Part shown: in pieces, positions 52,844 through 61,394 of the stretch | Position numbering within the stretch: the stretch's first letter is position 1 | How the letters are laid out: the number at the start of each line of letters is the position of its first letter | Assembly: GCA_937915375.1 (NCBI GenBank) | Contig: CALDMO010000002.1 | Coordinates: 32,685-96,684, forward strand | Length of the DNA stretch: 64,000 nucleotides | From: an uncultured Marvinbryantia sp. | Lineage (GTDB): Bacteria > Bacillota > Clostridia > Lachnospirales > Lachnospiraceae | Direction: 5' to 3' | The notes under the pieces: model-generated | Database searches by the model: none | Seen by the model: only the letters and a program-made list of their open reading frames with translations | Told to the model about the DNA's origin: nothing | Program-made: the position numbers and the translations under genes

Positions 52844-53131
52844 ATGAACAAGTATGAATTAGCAGTTGTTGTCAATGCAAAAATTGAGGACGACGAAAGA
52901 ACCGCTACCATTGAGAAGGTAAAAGAGTACATTACTCGTTACAATGGTACCATCACGAATGTGGATGAATGGGGTAAGAAAAAACTTGCTTACGAAATTC
53001 AGAAAATGAGCGAAGGCTATTACTACTTTATTCAGTTCGATGCAGACGCAGATTGCCCGGCAGAGCTGGAAAGACATGTTCGTATTATGGAAAACGTTCT
53101 CAGATATTTGTGTGTTAGACAGGACGCATAG
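52844..53131 (+). CDS. rpsF: 30S ribosomal protein S6
   Basis: This 95-residue protein has the S6 features MNKYELAVVVNAKIEDDER, NVDEWGKKKLAYEI and a C-terminal VRIMENVLRYLCVR. It binds S18 on the platform of the 30S subunit. It is first in the conserved rpsF-ssb-rpsR order. Confidence 0.97.
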   Translation: MNKYELAVVVNAKIEDDERTATIEKVKEYITRYNGTITNVDEWGKKKLAYEIQKMSEGYYYFIQFDADADCPAELERHVRIMENVLRYLCVRQDA

Positions 53132-53151
53132 ATAGAATCAAGGAGATCAAA

Positions 53152-53613
53152 ATGAACAAGGTCATTTTAATGGGTCGTTTGACCAGAGACCCGGAGGTGC
53201 GTTATTCCGCAGGGGAAAACGCCACTGCAGTTGCCAGATATACTTTGGCAGTTGACAGAAGATTCCGCCGTGACAGCGATGCTTCCGCTGATTTTATTGG
53301 CTGTGTTGCATTTGGCAGAAGCGCGGAGTTTGCAGAAAAGTATTTTCGTCAGGGTCTGAAAGTAGTTGTCACCGGTCGTATTCAGACTGGCAGCTACACA
53401 AATAGAGACGGCGTGAAAGTATATACTACAGACGTTGTGGTTGAGGATCAGGAATTTGCTGAGAGTAAAAATGCTTCCAGCGCTCCGATGATGGGAGGCG
53501 GCTTTGACAGCGTACCGTCACCGGCGCCTGCAAGACCGATGCCGAGCGCAGCGTCAGGCGATGGCTTCATGAACATACCGGATGGTATTGACGAGGAGCT
53601 GCCGTTTAATTAG
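53152..53613 (+). CDS. ssb: single-stranded DNA-binding protein
   Basis: This 153-residue SSB has an OB fold (about 1-105, MNKVILMGRLTRDPEVRYSA), a flexible Gly/Pro/Ala linker and the acidic tail ending DEELPFN, which recruits partner proteins. It is in the standard place between rpsF and rpsR. A small hairpin (AACCGT/ACGGTT, 53626-53641) follows it. Confidence 0.96.
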   Translation: MNKVILMGRLTRDPEVRYSAGENATAVARYTLAVDRRFRRDSDASADFIGCVAFGRSAEFAEKYFRQGLKVVVTGRIQTGSYTNRDGVKVYTTDVVVEDQEFAESKNASSAPMMGGGFDSVPSPAPARPMPSAASGDGFMNIPDGIDEELPFN

Positions 53614-53675
53614 GACATGCCGATCAACCGTATGTACGGTTTACGAATTGAATGAGTAGATAGGAGGTAAGAACG

Positions 53676-53939
53676 ATGGCTTACAATAAAACCGATAGAG
53701 GCGATTCTCCGATGAAGAGAAGAGGCGGACGCAGAAGAAAAAAAGTTTGCGTATTCTGCGGTAAAGAAAACAACGAAATCGATTACAAGGATGTAGCAAA
53801 ACTGAAAAAATATGTATCTGAAAGAGGAAAAATCCTTCCGAGAAGAATTACAGGTACATGTGCAAAACATCAGAGAGCGTTGACAGTAGCAATCAAACGT
53901 GCTCGTCATATCGCGCTGATGCCGTATGTTCAGGACTAA
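53676..53939 (+). CDS. rpsR: 30S ribosomal protein S18
   Basis: This 87-residue protein has a basic N-terminus (KRRGGRRRKKVCVFC) followed by IDYKDVAKLKKYVSERGKI and RRITGTCAKHQR, typical of S18. The CVFC and a later Cys are of the zinc-type C+ form. AGGAGG precedes the ATG. Confidence 0.97.
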   Translation: MAYNKTDRGDSPMKRRGGRRRKKVCVFCGKENNEIDYKDVAKLKKYVSERGKILPRRITGTCAKHQRALTVAIKRARHIALMPYVQD

Positions 53940-53968
53940 TTTTAAATCCTTCGCAAATGTAAATGCAG

Positions 53969-53995
53969 GCACTCGCTTTTTAGCGGGTGCTTTTT
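53969..53995 (+). terminator. terminator of rpsF-ssb-rpsR
   Basis: GCACTCGC (53969-53976) and GCGGGTGC (53983-53990) pair (one G-T), followed by TTTTT. Confidence 0.9.
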
Positions 53996-54036
53996 AAATG
54001 TTTTTTCTTGCATTTTTATACATTGTATGGTATTCT

Positions 54037-54395
54037 GTCAATACATGAATGGAAAACTGTTCTTTATGATGCAGGTTAGAGTTTGTTCATGCAAATATAT
54101 TGCCCACCATTTTTGGTTAAGCCCATACGGACAGGCGGGGCAGCTGCCGCGGGTGGCGAAAGGCCACGATACATTTTATTGATTGAGTTCAAAGCTCAAA
54201 TTTTATAAGTTGATTACTTCATAATCGAAAACCATCACTTGTGAAACGGTCAATAAGAGTAGCACAGTTCAGTATTTGCTGTATAGGCTCGGGAATAGTT
54301 TTTGGAAAGAGAGGCGGCTGCGCAAGCAGTGCGCAGGGTTAATTAAAACTATGGATGATTTAAACAGGTGATATATTATCATCTGTTTTTTTTAT
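54037..54395 (+). ncRNA. candidate free-standing structured RNA (about 350 nt)
   Basis: The 560-base gap after rpsR has no credible gene but ordered hairpins. They include GCGG/CCGC around a GGCAGCTGCC palindrome (54135-54150), GTGGC-gaaag-GCCAC (54153-54167) and TTGAG/CTCAA. ATAGTTTT (54295-54302) with AAAACTAT (54345-54352) encloses CTGCGC/GCGCAG. A terminator ACAGGTGAT/ATCATCTGT plus T8 lies at 54364-54393. A possible promoter is TTGCAT (54008-54013) and TATTCT (54031-54036). It does not match tmRNA, RNase P, SRP or common riboswitches by eye. The raiA-type RNA motif of Firmicutes is one candidate, from memory only. Confidence 0.5.
54364..54395 (+). terminator. terminator of the candidate RNA
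   Basis: ACAGGTGAT (54364-54372) pairs with ATCATCTGT (54378-54386), loop of five, followed by eight T residues. It lies about 105 bases before the decarboxylase gene. Confidence 0.9.
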
Positions 54396-54500
54396 GGAAT
54401 TGGAAAGTAAGAACTTTTTGATATCATAAAAAACGTTTCGTGGGAGGCACATTCTTTTTTGTAATTTTGTCGGTAGAAAGGATAGGAACAGGAAAAGCTC

Positions 54501-55952
54501 ATGGATATGAATGCACAAAAACATGCTCCGGTTTACGAAGCATTGGAAAAATTAAGAAAAAAGAGAGTCGTTCCGTTTGATGTGCCGGGTCATAAACGAG
54601 GCCGCGGTAATCCGGAACTAAAAGAATTGCTGGGAGAAAAATGTGTCAGTCTCGACGTCAATTCTATGAAGCCGCTCGATAATCTTTGTCATCCGATGTC
54701 GGTTATTAAGGAAGCGGAGGAATTGGCAGCAGAAGCGTTTGGCGCGGATCATGCTTTTTTTATGGTTGGAGGAACGACTTCTTCCGTACAGAGTATGGTA
54801 TTAACGGCCTGTAAGGCAGGAGATAAGATCATCCTGCCGCGAAATGTACATAAAAGCGTGATCAACGCGCTAGTACTGTGCGGGGCTATTCCGGTGTATG
54901 TAAATCCGGAGGTTGATAAAAAGCTGGGGATTTCTTTGGGAATGGAGCTCTCAGAGGTGGAAAAAGCAATTCTTGAAAATCCGGATGCGGTGTGTGTACT
55001 GGTCAACAATCCGACTTATTATGGTATCTGCTCCGATCTGCGTGGCATTGTAAAGCTGGCGCATGCCCATAATATGCTGGTGTTGGTGGATGAGGCACAC
55101 GGCACGCATCTGTATTTTGGAAAAGGACTTCCGGTAAACGCAATGGCGGCCGGCGCGGATATGGCTTCAGTTTCCATGCATAAATCCGGCGGAAGCCTGA
55201 CGCAGAGTTCGCTTTTGTTGACGAATAAGACGGTGAGTTGGGAATATGTCAGCCAGATCATCAATCTGACACAGACGACAAGCGCGTCATATCTGCTGCT
55301 TTCCAGCCTTGATATTTCCAGAAGAAATCTGGCGCTTCGCGGAGAGGCTTCTTTTGCGAAGGTGCGTGAGATGGCAGAGTATGCGCGGGAGGAGATTAAC
55401 GATATCGGCGGTTATTACGCATACGGAAAGGAAATGATCAACGGAAAAAGTGTTTTTGATTTTGATGTGACGAAACTTTCTGTTTATACGAGAGATATTG
55501 GGCTGGCGGGCATTGAGGTCTACGATTTGCTGCGTGATGAGTATGATATCCAGATTGAGTTCGGAGATATAGCGAATATATTAGCGTATATTTCGATTGG
55601 AGATCGTATCCAGGATATTGAGCGCCTGGTAGGGGCATTGACAGATATTAAGCGTCTGTATTCCAGAGATCCATCTCAGATGCTGGCGACAGAATACATT
55701 GCGCCGACGGTGTGTGTATCGCCGCAGAAGGCATTTTACGCGGACAAAATTTCACTGCCGATCCGCAGGACAGCAGGACGTATCTGCAGTGAGTTTGTCA
55801 TGTGCTATCCGCCGGGAATTCCGATTCTGGCGCCGGGAGAGATGATTACGGATAAGATTATTGAATATATTATTTACGCGAAAGAAAAGGGATGCTCTAT
55901 GCAGGGAACGCAGGATCCATATGTGGAGCATTTGATGGTGCTGGCGGAGTAA
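54501..55952 (+). CDS. speA: arginine decarboxylase (Orn/Lys/Arg decarboxylase class I, SpeA-like)
   Basis: This 483-residue PLP enzyme has the fold-type I motifs VPFDVPGHKRGRG, VDEAHGTHLYF and SMHKSGGSLTQSS with the PLP lysine (about residue 230). Specificity within the family is hard to read from motifs. The operon also encodes agmatine deiminase and N-carbamoylputrescine amidase, so arginine to agmatine is the logical reaction. It is the first gene of the polyamine operon and has the shorter Bacillus-type length. No clear promoter was found in 54396-54500. Confidence 0.85.
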   Translation: MDMNAQKHAPVYEALEKLRKKRVVPFDVPGHKRGRGNPELKELLGEKCVSLDVNSMKPLDNLCHPMSVIKEAEELAAEAFGADHAFFMVGGTTSSVQSMVLTACKAGDKIILPRNVHKSVINALVLCGAIPVYVNPEVDKKLGISLGMELSEVEKAILENPDAVCVLVNNPTYYGICSDLRGIVKLAHAHNMLVLVDEAHGTHLYFGKGLPVNAMAAGADMASVSMHKSGGSLTQSSLLLTNKTVSWEYVSQIINLTQTTSASYLLLSSLDISRRNLALRGEASFAKVREMAEYAREEINDIGGYYAYGKEMINGKSVFDFDVTKLSVYTRDIGLAGIEVYDLLRDEYDIQIEFGDIANILAYISIGDRIQDIERLVGALTDIKRLYSRDPSQMLATEYIAPTVCVSPQKAFYADKISLPIRRTAGRICSEFVMCYPPGIPILAPGEMITDKIIEYIIYAKEKGCSMQGTQDPYVEHLMVLAE

Positions 55953-55964
55953 GGAGGAAGTTTG

Positions 55965-56819
55965 ATGGAGCTTTGGTTTTCGGATTACCATACGGATCGG
56001 GTGAAAATCTCGGTGAAGGTGGAGAAGCAGCTGTTTGGAGCACAGACAGAATATCAGCGTTTGGATGTGTTTGAATCCGAGGAGTTCGGGCGGTTTATCA
56101 GTTCGGATGGCAGCATTGTATTTTCAGAAAAAGATGAGTTTACCTATGACGAAATGATTGTGCATGTACCGATGGCGGTGCATCCAAACGTGGAAAAGGT
56201 GCTGGTGATCGGCGGCGGTGACGGAGGTGTGGCGCGCGAATTGGCACAGTATAAAGAAATTAAACAGATCGATGTGGTGGAATCGGACGAGGTGTTTGTG
56301 GATGTCTGTAAAAAATACTTTCCGGATAATGCCTGCGGTCTGGAGGATGAGCGTGTAACGGTTTATTACCGCGATGGCCTGCGTTTTCTGCGTAATAAGC
56401 AGGAGGAGTATGATTTGATTATTAATGATGCGATTGATCCGCTCGGCCATACGGCTGGACTTTTCACAAAGGAATTTTACGGCAACTGTTACCGGGCGCT
56501 GCGCGCGGACGGTATTATGGTGTATCAGCATGGCAGTCCGTTTTATGATGAGGACGAGGATACCTGCCGCGCTATGCATCGCAAGGCGAGCCGCAGTTTT
56601 CCAATCAGCAGAGTATATCAGGCGCATATTCCGACTTGTTCATCCGGATACTGGCTGTTTGGCTTTGCATCTAAAAAATACCATCCGCTGAAAGATTTTG
56701 ACGCAGAGCGGTGGAATGAGCGCAATATACAAACTTGGTACTATACGACGAATCTCCACAAAGGCGCGTTTATGCTGCCGAAATATGTGGAGGATATGTT
56801 AGAAGAGGAAGAAAAATAA
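55965..56819 (+). CDS. speE: spermidine synthase-like aminopropyltransferase
   Basis: This 284-residue protein has an N-terminal beta domain and a Rossmann methyltransferase-like fold with VIGGGDGGVARE, DVVESDEVFVDVC and NDAIDPLGHTAGLF. The acidic DAxD loop binds the amine substrate. SpeE normally needs decarboxylated AdoMet from SpeD, which is not in this operon. ATG 55965 follows AAGGAGG at seven bases. The enzyme may use SpeD encoded elsewhere or a different donor or acceptor. Confidence 0.88.
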   Translation: MELWFSDYHTDRVKISVKVEKQLFGAQTEYQRLDVFESEEFGRFISSDGSIVFSEKDEFTYDEMIVHVPMAVHPNVEKVLVIGGGDGGVARELAQYKEIKQIDVVESDEVFVDVCKKYFPDNACGLEDERVTVYYRDGLRFLRNKQEEYDLIINDAIDPLGHTAGLFTKEFYGNCYRALRADGIMVYQHGSPFYDEDEDTCRAMHRKASRSFPISRVYQAHIPTCSSGYWLFGFASKKYHPLKDFDAERWNERNIQTWYYTTNLHKGAFMLPKYVEDMLEEEEK

Positions 56820-56841
56820 TAGATAAAAGAGGAGGAACATT

Positions 56842-58101
56842 ATGGCAAAATTATTAATTATCGGATGCGGCGGCGTTGCAGGAGTGGCAATTCACAAATG
56901 TTGTCAGAACAGTAAAACATTCACAGAAATCTGTATTGCCAGTCGTACGAAAGAAAAATGTGATGCGTTGAAAGAAAAATTGCAGGGAACAACAGATACC
57001 GTCATTGCAACTGCGAAAGTGAATGCGGACAGTAAAGATGAGCTGGTCGCGCTGATTAGAGAGTATCAGCCGGATGCTGTGCTGAATGTAGCTCTGCCGT
57101 ATCAGGATCTGACAATCATGGATGCCTGTCTGGAGTGTAAGGTAGACTATATCGATACCGCAAACTACGAACCGGAAGATACCGATGATCCGGCATGGCG
57201 CGCGGTTTATGAAAAACGTTGTAAGGAACTTGGTTTCACTGCTTATTTTGATTATTCCTGGCAGTGGGCATATCAGGAGAAATTTAAAGAGGCGGGGATT
57301 ACCGCGCTTTTGGGAACCGGCTTTGATCCGGGCGTGACAAGTGTATTTACCGCTTATGCGCTGAAGCATTATTTTGATGAAATAGATACGATTGATATTC
57401 TGGACTGCAACGGCGGCGATCACGGTTATCCGTTTGCAACCAATTTTAATCCGGAGATTAATCTGCGTGAGGTGTCGGCGAATGGTTCCTATTGGGAAAA
57501 CGGACATTGGGTAGAGACAGAGCCTATGGAGATCAAGCGTGAGTATGATTTTGCGCAGGTCGGTAAAAAGGACATGTATCTGCTGCACCATGAAGAGATT
57601 GAATCTCTTGCGAAAAATATTCCGGGTGTAAAGCGTATCCGTTTCTTTATGACATTTGGGCAGAGTTATCTGACACATATGAAATGTCTGGAAAATGTTG
57701 GCATGCTTTCTACTACTCCGGTAATGTATGAGGGGCGTGAGATTGTTCCAATCCAGTTCTTAAAAGAATTGCTGCCGGATCCGGCTTCTCTGGGACCGAG
57801 AACTGTTGGAAAGACGAATATTGGCTGCATCTACACCGGTAAAAAAGATGGTAAGGAGAGAAGTATTTATATTTATAATGTATGTGACCATCAAGAGTGC
57901 TATCGTGAGGTGGGTTCTCAGGCAATCTCTTATACAACAGGCGTTCCGGCGATGATCGGCGCCTCCATGATCGTGAACAAAATCTGGGATCGCGACGGCG
58001 TGTTTACAGTGGAGGAATTTGATCCGGATCCATATATGGAAATGTTGAATGAATATGGGCTGCCGTGGGTAGTGGAAGAAAATCCGGTACTGATTCCGTA
58101 G
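56842..58101 (+). CDS. carboxynorspermidine dehydrogenase (saccharopine dehydrogenase family)
   Basis: This 419-residue NAD(P)H-dependent enzyme has the Rossmann start LLIIGCGGVAGVAIHKC, TANYEPEDTDDPAW and LLGTGFDPGVTSVF. With NspC encoded next it fits the carboxyspermidine route, which joins putrescine (or diaminopropane) to aspartate semialdehyde. The AGGAGG site and a 22-base gap after speE show one operon. Saccharopine dehydrogenase proper is unlikely in this context. Confidence 0.9.
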   Translation: MAKLLIIGCGGVAGVAIHKCCQNSKTFTEICIASRTKEKCDALKEKLQGTTDTVIATAKVNADSKDELVALIREYQPDAVLNVALPYQDLTIMDACLECKVDYIDTANYEPEDTDDPAWRAVYEKRCKELGFTAYFDYSWQWAYQEKFKEAGITALLGTGFDPGVTSVFTAYALKHYFDEIDTIDILDCNGGDHGYPFATNFNPEINLREVSANGSYWENGHWVETEPMEIKREYDFAQVGKKDMYLLHHEEIESLAKNIPGVKRIRFFMTFGQSYLTHMKCLENVGMLSTTPVMYEGREIVPIQFLKELLPDPASLGPRTVGKTNIGCIYTGKKDGKERSIYIYNVCDHQECYREVGSQAISYTTGVPAMIGASMIVNKIWDRDGVFTVEEFDPDPYMEMLNEYGLPWVVEENPVLIP

Positions 58102-58110
58102 GGGGCGCGC

Positions 58111-59256
58111 ATGTTTGAGAATTTGCGGACACCGTGTTATGTGGTGGATGAAAAGAAGCTAAGGCAGAATCTTGAAATTCTGCGGGAGATACAGGAACGG
58201 TCCGGATGCCGGATTCTGCTGGCACAGAAGGCGTTTTCGATGTTTCGGGTGTATCCGGTGATCGGGGAATATCTGTGCGGAACGACGGCCAGCGGGATTT
58301 ATGAGGCGCGTCTCGGATACGAAGAGATGGGTAAGGAAAATCATGTGTTTGCGCCTGCGTATAAGGAAGAACACATGAAAGAGCTGGTACAGATCTGCGA
58401 CCATATTGTTTTTAATTCGTTTGCGCAGTATGAGAAATATCGTGAACTGTGCGGAAAGGTCAGTGTCGGTATCCGTGTGAATCCAAAATGCTCTACGCAG
58501 GGGGAGCACGCAATTTACGATCCGTGTGCGAATGGCTCGCGGCTTGGTGTGACAAGGGAACAGTTCCGTGAAGAGCTGGCATTTCCGTGTGTTTTCAAAG
58601 AAGGGGAGCGGGGAATTGAAGGACTGCATTTTCATACACTCTGTGAGCAGAATGCGGATGCTCTCATTACTACTTTCAAGGCTTTTGAAGAACAGTTCAA
58701 AGAATTTCTGCCACGTTTGAAATGGCTGAACATGGGAGGCGGTCATCATATTACACGCGCTGATTATGACAGAGAAGCCTTGATAAAACTGATCTGTTAT
58801 ATTCGCAGCACGTATGATGTGGAGGTATATTTGGAGCCGGGAGAGGCAATCGCTTTAAATGCGGGTTATCTGGTGACAGAAGTAATGGATATCGTACACA
58901 ATGACATGGATATTTTAATCTTGGATGCGTCTGCGGCCTGTCACATGCCGGATGTGCTGGAAATGCCTTACCGTCCGCCGCTGCGCGGAGGTTTTGAAGC
59001 AGGAGAAAAACCGTATACCTATCGTCTTTCTTCTTTGACTTGTCTGGCGGGGGATGTGATCGGAGATTACAGTTTTGAACGAGAAATCAAGATTGGCGAC
59101 CGCTTGATTTTTGAGGATATGGCAATCTATTCAATGGTAAAAAATAATACCTTTAATGGAATTCCGCTGCCGGATCTGGTGCTGCTTTGTGAGGATGGGA
59201 GCACCGAATTGGTGAAACAGTTTGGATATGAAGATTTCAAGATGCGTTTGTCATAG
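58111..59256 (+). CDS. nspC: carboxynorspermidine/carboxyspermidine decarboxylase
   Basis: This 381-residue fold-type III PLP enzyme has the Schiff-base lysine K40 in LLAQKAFSMF, LHFHTLCEQ, NMGGGHHITR and EPGEAIALNAGY. The C-terminal barrel has LDASAACHMPDV. It removes the carboxyl group made by the preceding dehydrogenase step to yield spermidine or norspermidine. It starts nine bases after the dehydrogenase gene. Confidence 0.92.
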   Translation: MFENLRTPCYVVDEKKLRQNLEILREIQERSGCRILLAQKAFSMFRVYPVIGEYLCGTTASGIYEARLGYEEMGKENHVFAPAYKEEHMKELVQICDHIVFNSFAQYEKYRELCGKVSVGIRVNPKCSTQGEHAIYDPCANGSRLGVTREQFREELAFPCVFKEGERGIEGLHFHTLCEQNADALITTFKAFEEQFKEFLPRLKWLNMGGGHHITRADYDREALIKLICYIRSTYDVEVYLEPGEAIALNAGYLVTEVMDIVHNDMDILILDASAACHMPDVLEMPYRPPLRGGFEAGEKPYTYRLSSLTCLAGDVIGDYSFEREIKIGDRLIFEDMAIYSMVKNNTFNGIPLPDLVLLCEDGSTELVKQFGYEDFKMRLS

Positions 59257-59280
59257 CGTCTTAAATGCAAAGGAGCAATT

Positions 59281-60441
59281 ATGGGAAAAGAATCAACACC
59301 TGCCCAGGATGGTTTTTATATGCCGGGAGAGTTTGAACCGCACGAAGGCTGTATTATGATCTGGCCGTCCAGACCTGGATCATGGCCGTATGAGGCGAAG
59401 GCGGCAAGGATGGCATTTAAAGAGGTAATCTGTGCGATTGCAAAAAGTGAACATGTTTATGTGGCGACAGGCGCGGAAATGTTGATATCTGCACATGAAA
59501 TGTTGGATGAAGTGGATAACGTGACAATTTTTCCGGCCGAAACAGATGATGCCTGGGCGCGTGATATTGCACCGACCTACGTGATACACAGAAAAGAATC
59601 TTTCCAAAAAGGAGAGACCGCAGACAGTAATTTGCGTTGTGTTAACTGGGAATTTAATGCCTGGGGAGGTTCCTATAACGGCTTATACGCTTCGTGGGAA
59701 AAGGACAATGCTTTTGCGAAAAGCGTTGCGGCTATGCAGGGCACGCTTGTTTATGATGCGGCGCCGTTTGTACTGGAGGGGGGCTCGATCCACAGTGACG
59801 GTGAGGGAACGATTCTGGTTACTGAGGCTTGTCTGTTAAGCCCGGGGCGAAATCCGCAGATGGGAAAAGAAAAGATAACAGAAATACTCTGCATGTATTT
59901 GGGAGCAGAAAAAGTAATCTGGCTTCCTCGCGGTATTTATATGGATGAAACGGATGAGCATGTAGATAATGTTTGTGCGTTTGTGCGGCCGGGAGAAGTA
60001 GTGCTTGCCTGGACAGATAACGAAAATGATCCACAGTATGCGCTTTCTAAGGCTTGTTTGGATGTTCTGGAAACAGAACTGGACGCGCGCGGAAGAAAAT
60101 TGAAGGTGCATAAACTGCCGATACCGGATGTGCCCATCTGTATCCGTGAGGAAGATCTGCAGGGATATGTATTTGAAGATGGCGAAGATACGCGCGAAGT
60201 TGGTGAACGGTTGGCGGCTTCGTATGTGAATTTCTATTTTTCTAACGGTGCGGTTGTTATGCCTGTTTTTGGAGGGGAAAATGAGGCGAGTGACAGAAGA
60301 GCGCAGGAAATTCTCAAAAAGCTCTGTCCAAAGCGTGAAGTGATCACGGTTTATGCGAAAGACATCCTGCTGGGCGGCGGAAATATCCACTGCATTACAC
60401 AGCAGATTCCGCGGAGCGGACAGGGCAGACAGAGACAGTGA
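59281..60441 (+). CDS. aguA: agmatine deiminase
   Basis: This 386-residue enzyme of the amidinotransferase fold converts agmatine to N-carbamoylputrescine and ammonia. It has PGEFEPHEGCIMIWP, WARDIAPTYV, EGGSIHSDGEGT and the catalytic Cys (C371) in GGGNIHCITQQIP. Length is typical. AAGGAGC precedes the ATG. It supplies AguB, encoded downstream. Confidence 0.95.
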   Translation: MGKESTPAQDGFYMPGEFEPHEGCIMIWPSRPGSWPYEAKAARMAFKEVICAIAKSEHVYVATGAEMLISAHEMLDEVDNVTIFPAETDDAWARDIAPTYVIHRKESFQKGETADSNLRCVNWEFNAWGGSYNGLYASWEKDNAFAKSVAAMQGTLVYDAAPFVLEGGSIHSDGEGTILVTEACLLSPGRNPQMGKEKITEILCMYLGAEKVIWLPRGIYMDETDEHVDNVCAFVRPGEVVLAWTDNENDPQYALSKACLDVLETELDARGRKLKVHKLPIPDVPICIREEDLQGYVFEDGEDTREVGERLAASYVNFYFSNGAVVMPVFGGENEASDRRAQEILKKLCPKREVITVYAKDILLGGGNIHCITQQIPRSGQGRQRQ

Positions 60442-60518
60442 GGAAAAAATATTTCCAGCGTATAAACAGGAATTAAAATGGCAATACATGAAAGGAAAAC
60501 GAGCGAGGAGGGGATTCC

Positions 60519-61394
60519 ATGAGAAGAATAACGGCAGCGGCGATTCAGATGAAATGCAGTGCCGTATTGGAGGAAAATCTGCAGAAAGCGGAAAGAATGG
60601 TGCGCGCGGCGGCAGCGGATGGTGCAAATATCATTCTGCTTCCGGAATTATTTGAGCGCGAATACTTCTGTCAGCAGAGACGATATGAATTTTATAACTA
60701 TGCGTATCCGGTGATGGAGCATCCGGCAGTTTTGCTGGGAATGCGTTTGACGAAAGAATTGGATGTGGTACTTCCGGTGAGCTTTTTCGAACGTGACGGC
60801 AACGTATTTTACAATTCGCTTGCTTATATTGACGCGGATGGTAAGTTTCTTGGAATTTACCGTAAAACGCATATTCCAGACGACCATTTTTATCAGGAAA
60901 AGTTTTATTTTACGCCGGGGAATACCGGTTTTCGGGTAGTTGATACGAAATATGGACGCATTGGCGCGGGAATTTGCTGGGATCAGTGGTTTCCGGAGAC
61001 TGCGCGTTCGCTTGCGCTGGCAGGCGCGGAACTTATCTTCTATCCGACGGCAATCGGTTCAGAACCGATTCTTGCCTGCGACAGTATGCCGCATTGGCAG
61101 AGAGTGATGCAGGGACATGCGGCGGCCAATTTAGTGCCGGTGATTGCAGCAAACCGAATTGGTACAGAGACAGTAGCGCCGTGTGAGGAAAATGCAAACC
61201 AGAATTCTGCGTTGACTTTTTACGGATCCTCTTTTTTGACGGATGAGACGGGAGAGATTTTGAGATCCGCATCCCGTGACAAAGAAGAAATTTTGACGCA
61301 GGAATATGATCTGGATGAGATCAGAGAGAACCGGCTTTCGTGGGGGCTGTTTCGTGACCGCAGGCCGGACATGTATGGAGGAATCACAAAATGA
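60519..61394 (+). CDS. aguB: N-carbamoylputrescine amidase
   Basis: This 291-residue nitrilase-superfamily enzyme has the triad E43 (LPELFE), K116 (YRKTHIP) and C153 (GICWDQWFPE). It releases putrescine, CO2 and ammonia from N-carbamoylputrescine. GAGGAGGGG precedes the ATG. The stop overlaps the first ABC transporter gene as ATGA, so the exporter is translationally tied to polyamine synthesis. Confidence 0.95.
   Translation: MRRITAAAIQMKCSAVLEENLQKAERMVRAAAADGANIILLPELFEREYFCQQRRYEFYNYAYPVMEHPAVLLGMRLTKELDVVLPVSFFERDGNVFYNSLAYIDADGKFLGIYRKTHIPDDHFYQEKFYFTPGNTGFRVVDTKYGRIGAGICWDQWFPETARSLALAGAELIFYPTAIGSEPILACDSMPHWQRVMQGHAAANLVPVIAANRIGTETVAPCEENANQNSALTFYGSSFLTDETGEILRSASRDKEEILTQEYDLDEIRENRLSWGLFRDRRPDMYGGITK

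Noticed and set aside
54201..54360. Riboswitch controlling the decarboxylase operon
   Set aside because: No known aptamer core (purine, lysine, glycine, cobalamin, SAM, c-di-GMP, c-di-AMP) was recognised. The terminator lies well before the gene, so a separate RNA is the simpler reading.
56854..57678. 274-codon open frame antisense to the carboxynorspermidine dehydrogenase gene
   Set aside because: It has no start signal and no recognisable domain; the sense strand is clearly coding.
59836..60627. 263-codon open frame antisense to aguA and aguB
   Set aside because: It runs across two conserved genes on the other strand, with no plausible initiation site.
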